A stretch of DNA of 64,000 nt, from positions 124,001 to 188,000 of the forward strand of contig OZ271831.1 in the NCBI GenBank assembly GCA_965601455.1, written 5' to 3'. Of this stretch, positions 8,794 to 15,846 are shown one piece after another. Made by a program: the position numbers and the translations under genes. This DNA is from JANQEU01 sp965601455. GTDB lineage: Bacteria > Bacteroidota > Bacteroidia > Cytophagales > Cyclobacteriaceae. The notes under the pieces are model-generated. The model was not told the origin of the DNA, ran no database searches, and saw nothing but the letters and a program-made list of their open reading frames with translations. Position 1 is the first letter of the stretch. The number at the start of each line of letters is the position of its first letter.

Positions 8794-9503
8794 TCAATTA
8801 ACTGTGGTTTCCGCACATCTTTATTTCTTTCGTCAGACTCAATTAACCCGTCTCTTAGTCTAATTATACGGTGGGAGTATTTGGCGATATCGTCTTCATG
8901 TGTTACCATAACAATGGTGTTTCCACTTTCATGAAGTTCCTGGAAAAGGTCCATTATCCCGTAGGAGGTTTTTGAATCCAGGTTACCGGTTGGTTCATCG
9001 GCTAATATTATGCTTGGATCATTTACCAGAGCTCTTGCGATCGCAACTCTTTGTCTTTGTCCGCCGGATAATTCATTTGGTTTGTGGTAGGCACGATCTG
9101 CTAGCTCAACTCCTTCCAGGGCCTGGTAAGCTTTTTCTTCCCTTTCCGATCGACTTAATCCCGCATAAACCAGAGGAAGTGCCACGTTTTCAAGAGCGGT
9201 TGCTCTTGGGAGTAAGTTGAATGTTTGAAAAACGAAACCAATTTCCTTATTTCGAATTTCAGCCAATTCATTTTCACTCAGGTTACTCACATCATTATTA
9301 TTCAGAATATATGTACCTGATGATGGAGTGTCGAGGCAACCAATAATGTTCATCAAGGTAGATTTGCCTGATCCGGATGGCCCCATGAACGCCACATATT
9401 CCCCTTTGTCAATGGAAATAGAGATGGAGTTCAACGCATGAATGGTTTCGGCCCCCATTACATATTTCCTTCCAATTTCCGTTGTTTTAATTATTTGACC
9501 CAT
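8790..9503 (-). CDS. ABC transporter ATP-binding protein, MacB/LolD type
   Basis: A 237-residue ATPase with Walker A GPSGSGKST, Q-loop VFQTFNLLPR, signature LSGGQRQRVAIARAL, Walker B ILADEPTGNLDS and the H-loop VTHEDD. The sequence is of the MacB/LolD class, which powers mechanotransmission by FtsX-like permeases on macrolides, peptides or lipoproteins. No permease adjoins it; the MacB-type permease at 32.8-34.1 kb is a candidate partner, but this is a guess. It heads an operon with the adenosyltransferase and ilvE, and a TAACTTTG box lies just before its start. Confidence 0.93.
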   Translation of the reverse strand: MGQIIKTTEIGRKYVMGAETIHALNSISISIDKGEYVAFMGPSGSGKSTLMNIIGCLDTPSSGTYILNNNDVSNLSENELAEIRNKEIGFVFQTFNLLPRATALENVALPLVYAGLSRSEREEKAYQALEGVELADRAYHKPNELSGGQRQRVAIARALVNDPSIILADEPTGNLDSKTSYGIMDLFQELHESGNTIVMVTHEDDIAKYSHRIIRLRDGLIESDERNKDVRKPQLIE

Positions 9504-9508
9504 AACTT

Positions 9509-9516
9509 CAAAGTTA
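9509..9516 (-). promoter_or_regulatory. Promoter -7 box of the ABC/adenosyltransferase/ilvE operon
   Basis: TAACTTTG on the minus strand is a perfect TAnnTTTG match ending five bases before the ATG at 9503, so transcription would start at or next to the start codon. A clear -33 TTG is not visible. Confidence 0.42.
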
Positions 9517-9558
9517 ATTCAAGTTGTTAAAGTGAATGTGTAGTTTGGTAAGAGGATT

Positions 9559-9978
9559 ATGTTAGTTACTCTACTAATTATTCTGTTTACGAATTTCTTC
9601 ACCAATGGATGGGAAAAACTATCGAATGTTTCCATTCGGGTTGTTTATGATCAATGGATGGAAATGGAAATTGATAAACTGGAATTCTCGGATGAGGTCC
9701 TTGCGTTGGATGGGCAGGAAATAACTCTAGAGGGCTATATAATTCCTTTAGAAGCGAAAAATGTAGAAATGTATTTTGTTCTCAGCCAGTACCCTTTTCA
9801 GTCTTGCTTTTTTTGCGGTGCCGCCGGGCCTGAAACGGTGGCAGAAATTTACTCCCTTGAGGATGTGCGATTTACTTCGGGAAGAGTTAAGGTTACCGGT
9901 AAGCTGGAGATTAATTTAGATGATCCCCTTCATCTTCCTTATAAAATTAAATCAGCGGAAGTTGTATATCTACCTTAG
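9559..9978 (+). CDS. DUF3299-like protein, copy 1 (SCFFCG motif)
   Basis: A 139-residue protein with a hydrophobic start (LVTLLIILFTNFF), probably exported or membrane-anchored. The core is GQEITLEGYIIPLE, then SQYPFQSCFFCGAAGPETVAE with C83 and C86, then a strand-rich end with VKVTGKLEIN. The same blocks occur in the protein at 60317-60754, so the two are paralogues. The pattern fits the DUF3299 family of periplasmic proteins, whose function is not established; the CxxC pair could bind metal or be redox-active. It is divergent from the ABC operon and converges with the SDR gene, overlapping it by four bases. Confidence 0.8.
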   Translation: MLVTLLIILFTNFFTNGWEKLSNVSIRVVYDQWMEMEIDKLEFSDEVLALDGQEITLEGYIIPLEAKNVEMYFVLSQYPFQSCFFCGAAGPETVAEIYSLEDVRFTSGRVKVTGKLEINLDDPLHLPYKIKSAEVVYLP

Positions 9979-10655
9979 GAGTTTCCATAAACTTTAAGAA
10001 CTGTATCCCGGAGAGGCCCTCCGTTCCCGGAAACCAAGTGCAATATATTGGCGGCTATTTCATCTGGTGCCACCCATTCCTTGAAATTCGCGTCGGGCAT
10101 TGCTTCCCTATTTACAGGGGTATCAATTATACTTGGTACAATGATGGATGACGAGATATTATCCTGCTTTCCTGTTTCATTCAAAACCTCAGCAAGTTTA
10201 GAGACATTGCTTTTGGCCAAGACGTAAGGAAGTACCTCCGAAGCTCCACCCTCGTACACGGGCTTAGCGGAGACCATTATTATCTTGCCGCCACCTGTTT
10301 CTTTCATCCATTCATAAACGGGCTTTACCATATTGAAGGTCGTGAGAAAATTGAGCTCATACATGTCCATTAGGTCGTCCGTGGTGGTGTTTGAAATGTT
10401 GCTCATAGCAAATCCCCCAACAAGTAAAACAGCAGCTCTAAGTTTCTCATGCTTTTCACGGATCAGCCTTACGAAATCATGCGTTCGATCTTCCGATGTC
10501 AGGTCAACCTCAAATAATTCGACATTCTTTAATCCTCCTGGTGATTTTCCAGGTTGATTGGTTCCAATAACGTAGTAATCGGACTCCACAGCAGCCTTAC
10601 AGAATGCAGATCCAAGATGACCGGTGGCACCTGTGACCAGGATATTGCTTATCAT
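9975..10655 (-). CDS. SDR-family oxidoreductase
   Basis: A 226-residue short-chain dehydrogenase/reductase with Rossmann fold. It has the nucleotide motif VTGATGHLGSA at the N-terminus, an LLVGGFA segment in place of the usual NNAG, a catalytic-type region with S (MVSAKPVYEGG) and the helix VLPYVLAKSNVSK, where the Tyr-x3-Lys is YVLAK. The ATG at 10655 (MISNILVTG) is preferred to the upstream one at 10700, because the glycine motif should lie close to the start. The substrate is unknown. It is divergent from the alkyltransferase-like gene. Confidence 0.88.
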   Translation of the reverse strand: MISNILVTGATGHLGSAFCKAAVESDYYVIGTNQPGKSPGGLKNVELFEVDLTSEDRTHDFVRLIREKHEKLRAAVLLVGGFAMSNISNTTTDDLMDMYELNFLTTFNMVKPVYEWMKETGGGKIIMVSAKPVYEGGASEVLPYVLAKSNVSKLAEVLNETGKQDNISSSIIVPSIIDTPVNREAMPDANFKEWVAPDEIAANILHLVSGNGGPLRDTVLKVYGNS

Positions 10656-10692
10656 TGTTTGGTTGAGTTGATTATCCTGTAATTTGATAGAA

Positions 10693-11028
10693 ATGGACAA
10701 AAAATCCTCATTTTTTCAGGATGTATATGAGGTCGTGAAACTCATTCCGAAAGGAAAGGTTACCACATATGGTGCAATTGGTGCATATCTAGGTCTCAAA
10801 TCAAGTGCTCGGATGGTAGGTTGGGCAATGAACCAGGCGCACGGTCTACCGGAGGTGCCGGCTCATAGAGTTGTTAATAGAATAGGGGTTCTTACTGGTA
10901 AGAATCATTTTGAGACGCCGACTACAATGCAGGAGCGATTGGAGGCTGAAGGGATCAAAATTAAATCGGATCAAATAGAGAACTTTTCCAAGCACTTCTG
11001 GGATCCAATCAAAGAATTGGGTTTCTAA
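10693..11028 (+). CDS. Alkyltransferase-like protein (MGMT fold without catalytic Cys)
   Basis: A 111-residue protein of the O6-alkylguanine-DNA alkyltransferase DNA-binding domain. It has KGKVTTYGAIGAYLG, the recognition helix with the intercalating arginine (SSARMVGWAM, R40) and the active-site strand. That strand reads PAHRV (residues 56-60) instead of PCHRV, so the methyl-accepting cysteine is replaced by alanine. Such ATL proteins flag O6-alkylguanine lesions for nucleotide excision repair rather than repairing them directly. The ATG at 10693 is used; a TTG three codons upstream is also in frame. Confidence 0.92.
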   Translation: MDKKSSFFQDVYEVVKLIPKGKVTTYGAIGAYLGLKSSARMVGWAMNQAHGLPEVPAHRVVNRIGVLTGKNHFETPTTMQERLEAEGIKIKSDQIENFSKHFWDPIKELGF

Positions 11029-12467
11029 TTATACTTTTTACTAATCAGGAACATTCCAATAAAGGTCAACAGTCCATTCAAAATCAGTATTTCAAATCCA
11101 AATTTGTATCCATTGAGAAGCCACTCTGAATTCAGGTTGATCACAAAGCTGATAGCAGGTGAAAGCACGCAAATGGTGGGAACGTACTTATCAAATACCT
11201 CGCGCTTAGTATAGATACCGAATGTGAACAGTCCGAGAAGTGGTCCGTAAGTGTACCCTGCCGCAGTAAAAATTGAATTGATGACGGATTCATCGTTTAT
11301 CACATTGAATATCAATATGATTATAAATAGTAGCAATGAAAATGAAAGATGAACCATAATCCTTGTATTGTTTCTTGAGCCAAAATTTTCTGGTTTAAAA
11401 CCTAGAAAGTCAACACAAAACGAAGTAGTTAACGCTGTTAACGCGGAGTCGGCACTGGAATAAGCAGCAGCAGTTATACCCAATAGAAAAAATACACCTG
11501 CTATCAATGAAAAATGATTCACCGCAAGCAATGGGAATAAACCATCGCTTCTTTCAGGTATCGCGATTCCGTTGGTATTAGCATATTGATAAAGCAATAC
11601 ACCGAGCATCAGAAACAGGACATTTACGAAAATGAGTACGATACTAAACCAAAAAACGTTTTTCTGAGCATCCTTTAAACTTCGGCACGTAAGATTCTTT
11701 TGCATCATATCCTGATCAAGGCCGGTCATAACAATGGCAATGAAAGCTCCGGCAAAGAACTGTTTGAAAAAATTTCGACTGGCTTTCCATTCGAAATTGA
11801 AGATCTCACTCATTGGATCCTTCGCTATCGCTGACATTAGGTCCCCAAAGTTCCATTGAAGGCTGTTCTTGATAAATATGATACTGACGATAACCGCTAG
11901 TATCATGAAAGCCGTTTGAAATGTATCCGTGAAAACGATGGTTTTAATGCCCCCTTTGAATGTATATATCCATATTAATCCGATGGTACATAAAACCGCA
12001 AACCAAAAGGGTAAACCAAATGCATCGAAGAAAGCAATTTGCAAGACACCAGCGACGAGAAACAACCTAAAAGAAGCTTGAACTGTTCTCGAAAGCAGGA
12101 AGAAAAATGCACCTGTCTTGTAAGACCAGAAGCCAAACCTGTTTTCCAGGTAGGTATATATGGAAATTAGATTCAACCGATAGTAAAGGGGTAAAAGCAC
12201 CAGGGCAATAACCAGGTAGCCAAGTAGATAGCCAAGTACCATCTGGAAGTAATACCAATTGCTATTACCAACTTCACCAGGAACAGATATAAAAGTTACA
12301 CCTGACAGAGATGCTCCGATCATACCAAACGCCACCAGGAACCATGGTGATTGTCTGTTTGCAGTATAAAAGGACTCTGCATCACTATTTCTACTGGTCA
12401 GATAAGATATCAGGATGAGTAGTAGAAAGTATCCGAGGATAACAGATGCAACAAGAATTGGACTCAT
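11025..12467 (-). CDS. Sodium:solute symporter (SSS family)
   Basis: A 480-residue integral membrane protein with about 13 helices. Family marks are the N-terminal ESFYTANRQSPWFLVAFGMIGASLSGVTF region, which includes unwound helix 1, then FKGGIKTIVFTDTFQ in helices 5-6 and TAAAYSSADSALTALTTSF at the sodium site. The substrate (sugar, amino acid, sialic acid or other) cannot be told. It is divergent from clpS and overlaps the alkyltransferase-like gene by four bases at its 3' end. Confidence 0.93.
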   Translation of the reverse strand: MSPILVASVILGYFLLLILISYLTSRNSDAESFYTANRQSPWFLVAFGMIGASLSGVTFISVPGEVGNSNWYYFQMVLGYLLGYLVIALVLLPLYYRLNLISIYTYLENRFGFWSYKTGAFFFLLSRTVQASFRLFLVAGVLQIAFFDAFGLPFWFAVLCTIGLIWIYTFKGGIKTIVFTDTFQTAFMILAVIVSIIFIKNSLQWNFGDLMSAIAKDPMSEIFNFEWKASRNFFKQFFAGAFIAIVMTGLDQDMMQKNLTCRSLKDAQKNVFWFSIVLIFVNVLFLMLGVLLYQYANTNGIAIPERSDGLFPLLAVNHFSLIAGVFFLLGITAAAYSSADSALTALTTSFCVDFLGFKPENFGSRNNTRIMVHLSFSLLLFIIILIFNVINDESVINSIFTAAGYTYGPLLGLFTFGIYTKREVFDKYVPTICVLSPAISFVINLNSEWLLNGYKFGFEILILNGLLTFIGMFLISKKYN

Positions 12468-12504
12468 ATCAAATCAGGATGAGCTGCAAAATAATTACTA
12501 TTAC

Positions 12505-12512
12505 TAACTTTG
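12505..12512 (+). promoter_or_regulatory. Promoter -7 box of clpS-recR
   Basis: TAACTTTG is a perfect TAnnTTTG match 17 bases upstream of the clpS ATG at 12530. It supports that ATG over the longer open frame beginning at 12446, which would lie upstream of the promoter. Confidence 0.45.
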
Positions 12513-12529
12513 CCGGAAATTCACATACT

Positions 12530-12817
12530 ATGAGGATGGATTTCGAAGTGGACGTACAGGAACTGGTAGTTGTAGAAGTTGATGCGAAAGATGAAGACCT
12601 GAAGAGCCTTGTTGTTTATAACGACGACTTCAACACCTTTGAGCATGTGATCAACACCTTAATAAAGGTATGTAAGCATGATGCCATGCAGGCTGAGCAA
12701 TGCACCTATCTTATTCACTATAAGGGGAAATGCAGTGTGAAAACAGGATCATATGCGGAGTTGAAACCGATGAGGGAAGGCATTACTGAGGCTGGGATAA
12801 AAGCTATTATCGAGTAA
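12530..12817 (+). CDS. clpS: ATP-dependent Clp protease adaptor ClpS
   Basis: ClpS binds N-degron substrates and hands them to ClpA-type unfoldases. The 95-residue protein shows the diagnostic LVVYNDDFNTFEHVINTLIK, with the Asn-Asp pocket residues, followed by HDAMQAEQCTYLIHYKGKC and the end block REGITEAGIKAIIE. The start at 12530 gives a normal-sized protein with a short acidic tail; ATG 12536 is an alternative. The stop directly abuts the recR ATG. Confidence 0.95.
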   Translation: MRMDFEVDVQELVVVEVDAKDEDLKSLVVYNDDFNTFEHVINTLIKVCKHDAMQAEQCTYLIHYKGKCSVKTGSYAELKPMREGITEAGIKAIIE

Positions 12818-13432
12818 ATGGAATATCCCTCCAGATTGGTAGAGGAGGCCGTTAATGAAGTTTCCAGACTTCCAGGTATTGGTAAGAAAACGGCGTTACG
12901 TTTGGTTCTCCACTTGCTCAAACAACCTGTAAACCAAACGGAAGATCTTTCTAGCGCACTAGTACAGCTTAGGAAGGATATTAAGTATTGTGCTACGTGC
13001 CATATTCTCTCGGATACAGAAGAATGCACATGTCAAACAATAAAGCGTGATACTTCGGTGATCTGTGTGGTAGAGGATACTCCGGACGTTCTGGCTATTA
13101 GAAACACTGGTCAATATAGGGGCATGTTTCATGTATTGGGAGGAAGAATATCTCCCTTAGATGGCGTCGGTCCAGATGATCTTACAATTGAATCCCTGTT
13201 ATCAAGGGTAAATGCTTCAAATGGGGAAGTGAAAGAGATTATATTGGCTCTAAGTGCTACTATGGAAGGCGATACAACGGCGTTTTATATCACCAAAAGA
13301 CTGGCCGGTTTAGATCTTAGAATTACCACAATAGCCAGGGGCATCCCTGTAGGTGGCGAATTGGAGTTCGCTGATGAGTTGACACTTGGCCGAAGCATTA
13401 CAACTCGTACACTCTTTGATCAGGGCAATTAG
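12818..13432 (+). CDS. recR: Recombination mediator RecR
   Basis: RecR works with RecO (and RecF) to load RecA on gapped DNA. The 204 residues include the helix-hairpin-helix LPGIGKKTALRLVLHLL, the zinc finger beginning KYCATCHILS, the Toprim core ICVVEDTPDVLAIR and FHVLGGRISPLDGVGPDDL, and the C-terminal RGIPVGGELEFADELTLGRS. The zinc finger is odd: its second half is CTC, one residue shorter than the usual CxxC. The gene abuts clpS with no gap and overlaps the small membrane gene on the other strand by four bases. Confidence 0.96.
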   Translation: MEYPSRLVEEAVNEVSRLPGIGKKTALRLVLHLLKQPVNQTEDLSSALVQLRKDIKYCATCHILSDTEECTCQTIKRDTSVICVVEDTPDVLAIRNTGQYRGMFHVLGGRISPLDGVGPDDLTIESLLSRVNASNGEVKEIILALSATMEGDTTAFYITKRLAGLDLRITTIARGIPVGGELEFADELTLGRSITTRTLFDQGN

Positions 13433-13623
13433 GGTCGTCTCCTTCGTCCTGATGCTGAGGCGAAGGTGTAGTAGATCAATAGCAACATTCCACAAGTCAT
13501 TACCACCATGTAATAATTAGGTTCTCCAGCCTTCCAGGTCGCTATAAATTGAAGGATGGCCAAGATTGCCACAAGTCCTCCCAAAAATAGCCCCAGACTC
13601 TTAAGTTGCTCTTTACCCATCAT
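13429..13623 (-). CDS. Small two-helix membrane protein, hypothetical
   Basis: Sixty-four residues: two hydrophobic helices (about residues 10-28 and 36-55) joined by a short loop (WKAGEPNYY), then a basic tail SASGRRRRP. No family recognised. Start could be either of the first two Met codons. It stands alone on the minus strand, overlapping the recR stop. Confidence 0.6.
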   Translation of the reverse strand: MMGKEQLKSLGLFLGGLVAILAILQFIATWKAGEPNYYMVVMTCGMLLLIYYTFASASGRRRRP

Positions 13624-13737
13624 TTTGCCTTTTTCAATTGGCAGTATAGTAAAATTTGGCAGGATCTTAAATTAGTTTGACAGATTTTGAAAATTCACAA
13701 TACCGATTTTTGGTATATAATCCATTTAGTCACCACT

Positions 13738-13938
13738 ATGGAAAAATACATTTGGTACAATCCGGAAAAAGAGGAATATGAATTTGGTTCTCTGGCGCAA
13801 TATGAAGCATTGAAAAAAGAGAGTAGTAATGCCGGTGAATTTGAAATAGAGTACAGATTTAGTGAAGTGTCCGCCAAATTCGCATTCCAATTAACGGAAA
13901 AACTAAACAGTGAAATACAGGTAGCTGCTGACAAGTAA
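13738..13938 (+). CDS. Small hypothetical protein (66 aa)
   Basis: A charged 66-residue cytoplasmic protein starting MEKYIWYNPEKEEYEFGSL, then an Ala/Glu-rich helix and a second helix AKFAFQLTEKLNSEIQ. No characterised family is recognised. The open frame extends upstream to 13687, but the ATG at 13738 gives the natural start (aromatic-rich first strand). A strong hairpin terminator follows 45 bases after the stop, which supports it being a real transcribed gene. Confidence 0.65.
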   Translation: MEKYIWYNPEKEEYEFGSLAQYEALKKESSNAGEFEIEYRFSEVSAKFAFQLTEKLNSEIQVAADK

Positions 13939-13982
13939 CAAGTAAAAATTCATAATACTCGCAAACAGTTTAAATATTCGCG

Positions 13983-14014
13983 AAAGCCCGTGTTGAATTA
14001 TCAACCGGGCTTTT
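13983..14014. terminator. Bidirectional terminator after the 66-aa gene and hypC
   Basis: Stem AAAGCCCG / CGGGCTTT (13983-13990 and 14006-14013) continues, after one bulged T, into GTTGA / TCAAC around an ATTA loop. A T-rich run follows on the plus strand and overlaps the hypC stop on the other, so it can end both converging transcripts. Confidence 0.75.
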
Positions 14015-14267
14015 ACTTTTCAGGGGTTAGCTCATCCGTTTCTCCCAATTGCTGCAATAACTCAAAAGTTTTCTTTGCCTCCTCTTCGTCAATTGTCCCA
14101 ATGGCTACACCGACATGCACAAGAACATAATCGTCTACCTTAGCCTCAGGAACCATAGAAAGATTGACTTCTTTTCTTACCTCTCCAAAAGCCACGATTC
14201 CAGCTCGAAAAGTGTCATCTAGCTCGGCTGTTATTTTCTCTATTTTTCCAGGAATTGCTAAGCACAT
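14013..14267 (-). CDS. hypC: Hydrogenase assembly chaperone HypC
   Basis: HypC (84 residues) binds HypD to carry the Fe(CN)2CO unit and the hydrogenase large-subunit precursor. The start is set by the invariant MCLAIPGKI, whose Cys2 is the key residue; the frame is open to 14348, but that longer form would bury Cys2. The beta-barrel continues with GIVAFGEVRKEVNL and DYVLVHVGVAIGTID, followed by a helical, acidic tail. It lies one base after the hypB stop and is last in the minus-strand accessory operon. Confidence 0.96.
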   Translation of the reverse strand: MCLAIPGKIEKITAELDDTFRAGIVAFGEVRKEVNLSMVPEAKVDDYVLVHVGVAIGTIDEEEAKKTFELLQQLGETDELTPEK

Positions 14268-14268
14268 A

Positions 14269-15072
14269 CTATAATGATACGGTTTCTGATTCTTTGAGCC
14301 AACTATACCAACTTTCCATTCCTTCTCCAGTCGTTGCTGAAATCTCAAAGAACTTCAGGTTAGGATTTATCCTTAGTGCATTTTCTTTGACTTTTTCAAT
14401 ATCGAAAGCCACATAAGGGAGTAAATCAATCTTGTTGATAAGGCAGATGCTGGAGTCGGCAAACATATCAGGATATTTAAGCGGTTTGTCGTCTCCCTCC
14501 GTTACACTTATTATAACAACCCGATTGTTTTCTCCTAGGTCAAACATTGCCGGACATACCAGATTTCCGACATTTTCGATCATTAGTGTACTATTAGCTT
14601 TAATATCCAACTCTTTATAAGCTCTCTGTATCATGGTACTATCCAGATGACACCCTTTTCCAGTATTGATCTGTATTACAGGTACACCCAAAGCATCAAT
14701 TCGGTCGGCATCGTTGGTAGTTTGTTGGTCTCCTTCAATTACATAAAAAGAGATTTCGTCCATTAAGTCAGCGATGGTCTTTTCCAGTAGGCTTGTTTTA
14801 CCACTTCCCGGGGAGCTCACAAGATTTAGTGCATTGATATTAAGGGCATCAAAATATCCACGATTTCTTTCCGCCAAAAGATTATTGGCACCTAGTATAT
14901 CCTGTTCTACCTCAAGAATGCTTTTTTCATGGTGATGGCTATGATCATGGTGACGGTGACTATGATCGTGATGATGATGATCATCACTATGGTGATGATG
15001 GTGATCGCCTTCGTTTGGCTTTATGAGTTTTACGTCCCCCTCAGGACCACTGCATCCGCAAGTAGTACACAT
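14269..15072 (-). CDS. hypB: Hydrogenase nickel incorporation GTPase HypB, His-rich
   Basis: HypB delivers nickel to the hydrogenase large subunit using GTP. The 267 residues comprise a high-affinity metal motif MCTTCGC at the N-terminus, a very His-rich stretch (about residues 24-49, some 16 His with Asp and Ser), then the SIMIBI GTPase domain with P-loop SSPGSGKT (86-93), EGDQQTTNDADR, IENVGNLVCPA at the metal/GTP switch, and NKIDLLPY. The His stretch suggests nickel storage as in rhizobial HypB. It lies between hypA and hypC in one operon. Confidence 0.97.
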   Translation of the reverse strand: MCTTCGCSGPEGDVKLIKPNEGDHHHHHSDDHHHHDHSHRHHDHSHHHEKSILEVEQDILGANNLLAERNRGYFDALNINALNLVSSPGSGKTSLLEKTIADLMDEISFYVIEGDQQTTNDADRIDALGVPVIQINTGKGCHLDSTMIQRAYKELDIKANSTLMIENVGNLVCPAMFDLGENNRVVIISVTEGDDKPLKYPDMFADSSICLINKIDLLPYVAFDIEKVKENALRINPNLKFFEISATTGEGMESWYSWLKESETVSL

Positions 15073-15087
15073 AAATTCTACAGATTA

Positions 15088-15429
15088 TTATGATACAATT
15101 AATGATTTTACTCTTAGTTCTTTTCCCGATTTGATGTCTTTGAAATAGCTTCCACAATTAGGACACCCATCGTAAAGAGAATGAAGATCGTAGCTCTTCC
15201 CGCAATCGAGACACTCGGCTTTGCCATCGATCCATGTTATTTCTCTTTCTGAGTACTGAAGGCTAGTGTCCTTTGTCGCAATGGGCCAGGCAAAATCAAG
15301 TGAAGACTTTTCAATTCCTGCTAGCTCACCGATTTCCAGTTCGATCACGTCTACACGATTTGCTTTCTCTTTGGAACATGCGTCCTCCGCGATCTTCACA
15401 ATACCCATGGCTATGGACAATTCATGCAT
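15088..15429 (-). CDS. hypA: Hydrogenase nickel insertion protein HypA
   Basis: HypA (113 residues) is the nickel metallochaperone partner of HypB. The N-terminal MHE (His2 binds nickel) is intact, and the zinc site is made of C73/C76 and C89/C92 in ECLDCGKSY and DGCPNCGS. The gene follows the 70-aa membrane peptide by nine bases and precedes hypB by 15, so all four minus-strand genes are probably one transcript. Confidence 0.97.
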   Translation of the reverse strand: MHELSIAMGIVKIAEDACSKEKANRVDVIELEIGELAGIEKSSLDFAWPIATKDTSLQYSEREITWIDGKAECLDCGKSYDLHSLYDGCPNCGSYFKDIKSGKELRVKSLIVS

Positions 15430-15438
15430 AATCGATAT

Positions 15439-15651
15439 TTATACTTTTTGCTCCTTATCCTGTCTTGCTTTCCAAAGGAAGTACGCTCCAATTCCTGCTA
15501 AACCAAGTAAGCCGATGTGCAATGGAGAAGTCAGATAATGCATAATCTCTGTACCATTATATCCATCATGACCAGGATGAGCAAGGCCATTGTGAGCGCC
15601 TGAAAGAAGTAAGAGTAAGGTTAAGTAGTTGATCTTTTTCATTGTGTTCAA
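15439..15651 (-). CDS. 70-aa membrane peptide with HPGHD motif in hyp operon
   Basis: A 70-residue protein with a signal peptide (residues 1-24, ending NGLAHPG), a short periplasmic segment HPGHDGYNGTEIMHYLTSPLH, one membrane helix (HIGLLGLAGIGAYFLW) and a basic cytoplasmic tail. I know no named family of this size. The mature N-terminus starting HPGHDG is like that of HupE/UreJ nickel permeases, which also begin just after a signal peptide with a His-rich motif, but their other helices are absent. As first gene of the hypABC operon it may be a nickel-binding or hydrogenase-linked accessory factor; this is inference. Confidence 0.7.
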   Translation of the reverse strand: MNTMKKINYLTLLLLLSGAHNGLAHPGHDGYNGTEIMHYLTSPLHIGLLGLAGIGAYFLWKARQDKEQKV

Positions 15652-15846
15652 TTTTTCCGGCTGTCAAAGTAGGAAGGTTGAGTTGGAGGTAAGCTAACAA
15701 TTGATAGCAACGGTATTGATCTATATCAGTTCAGAGACTTTGTCTTTCTCATACTTTTAGGATTGAGAATGGGGTGTTGTCCGCTTTATAGTGGAATTCA
15801 CCTTCAAAACCTAACCAAATCATTACCGAAAAAATCACACGTTACT

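Noticed and set aside
12446..12529. Longer N-terminus for ClpS
   Set aside because: A TAACTTTG promoter box lies inside this stretch and ClpS homologues start near the ATG at 12530.
14926..15003. Trinucleotide-like CAT/CAC tandem repeat
   Set aside because: It encodes the His-rich HypB stretch in frame with mixed His, Asp and Ser codons; not a noncoding repeat.
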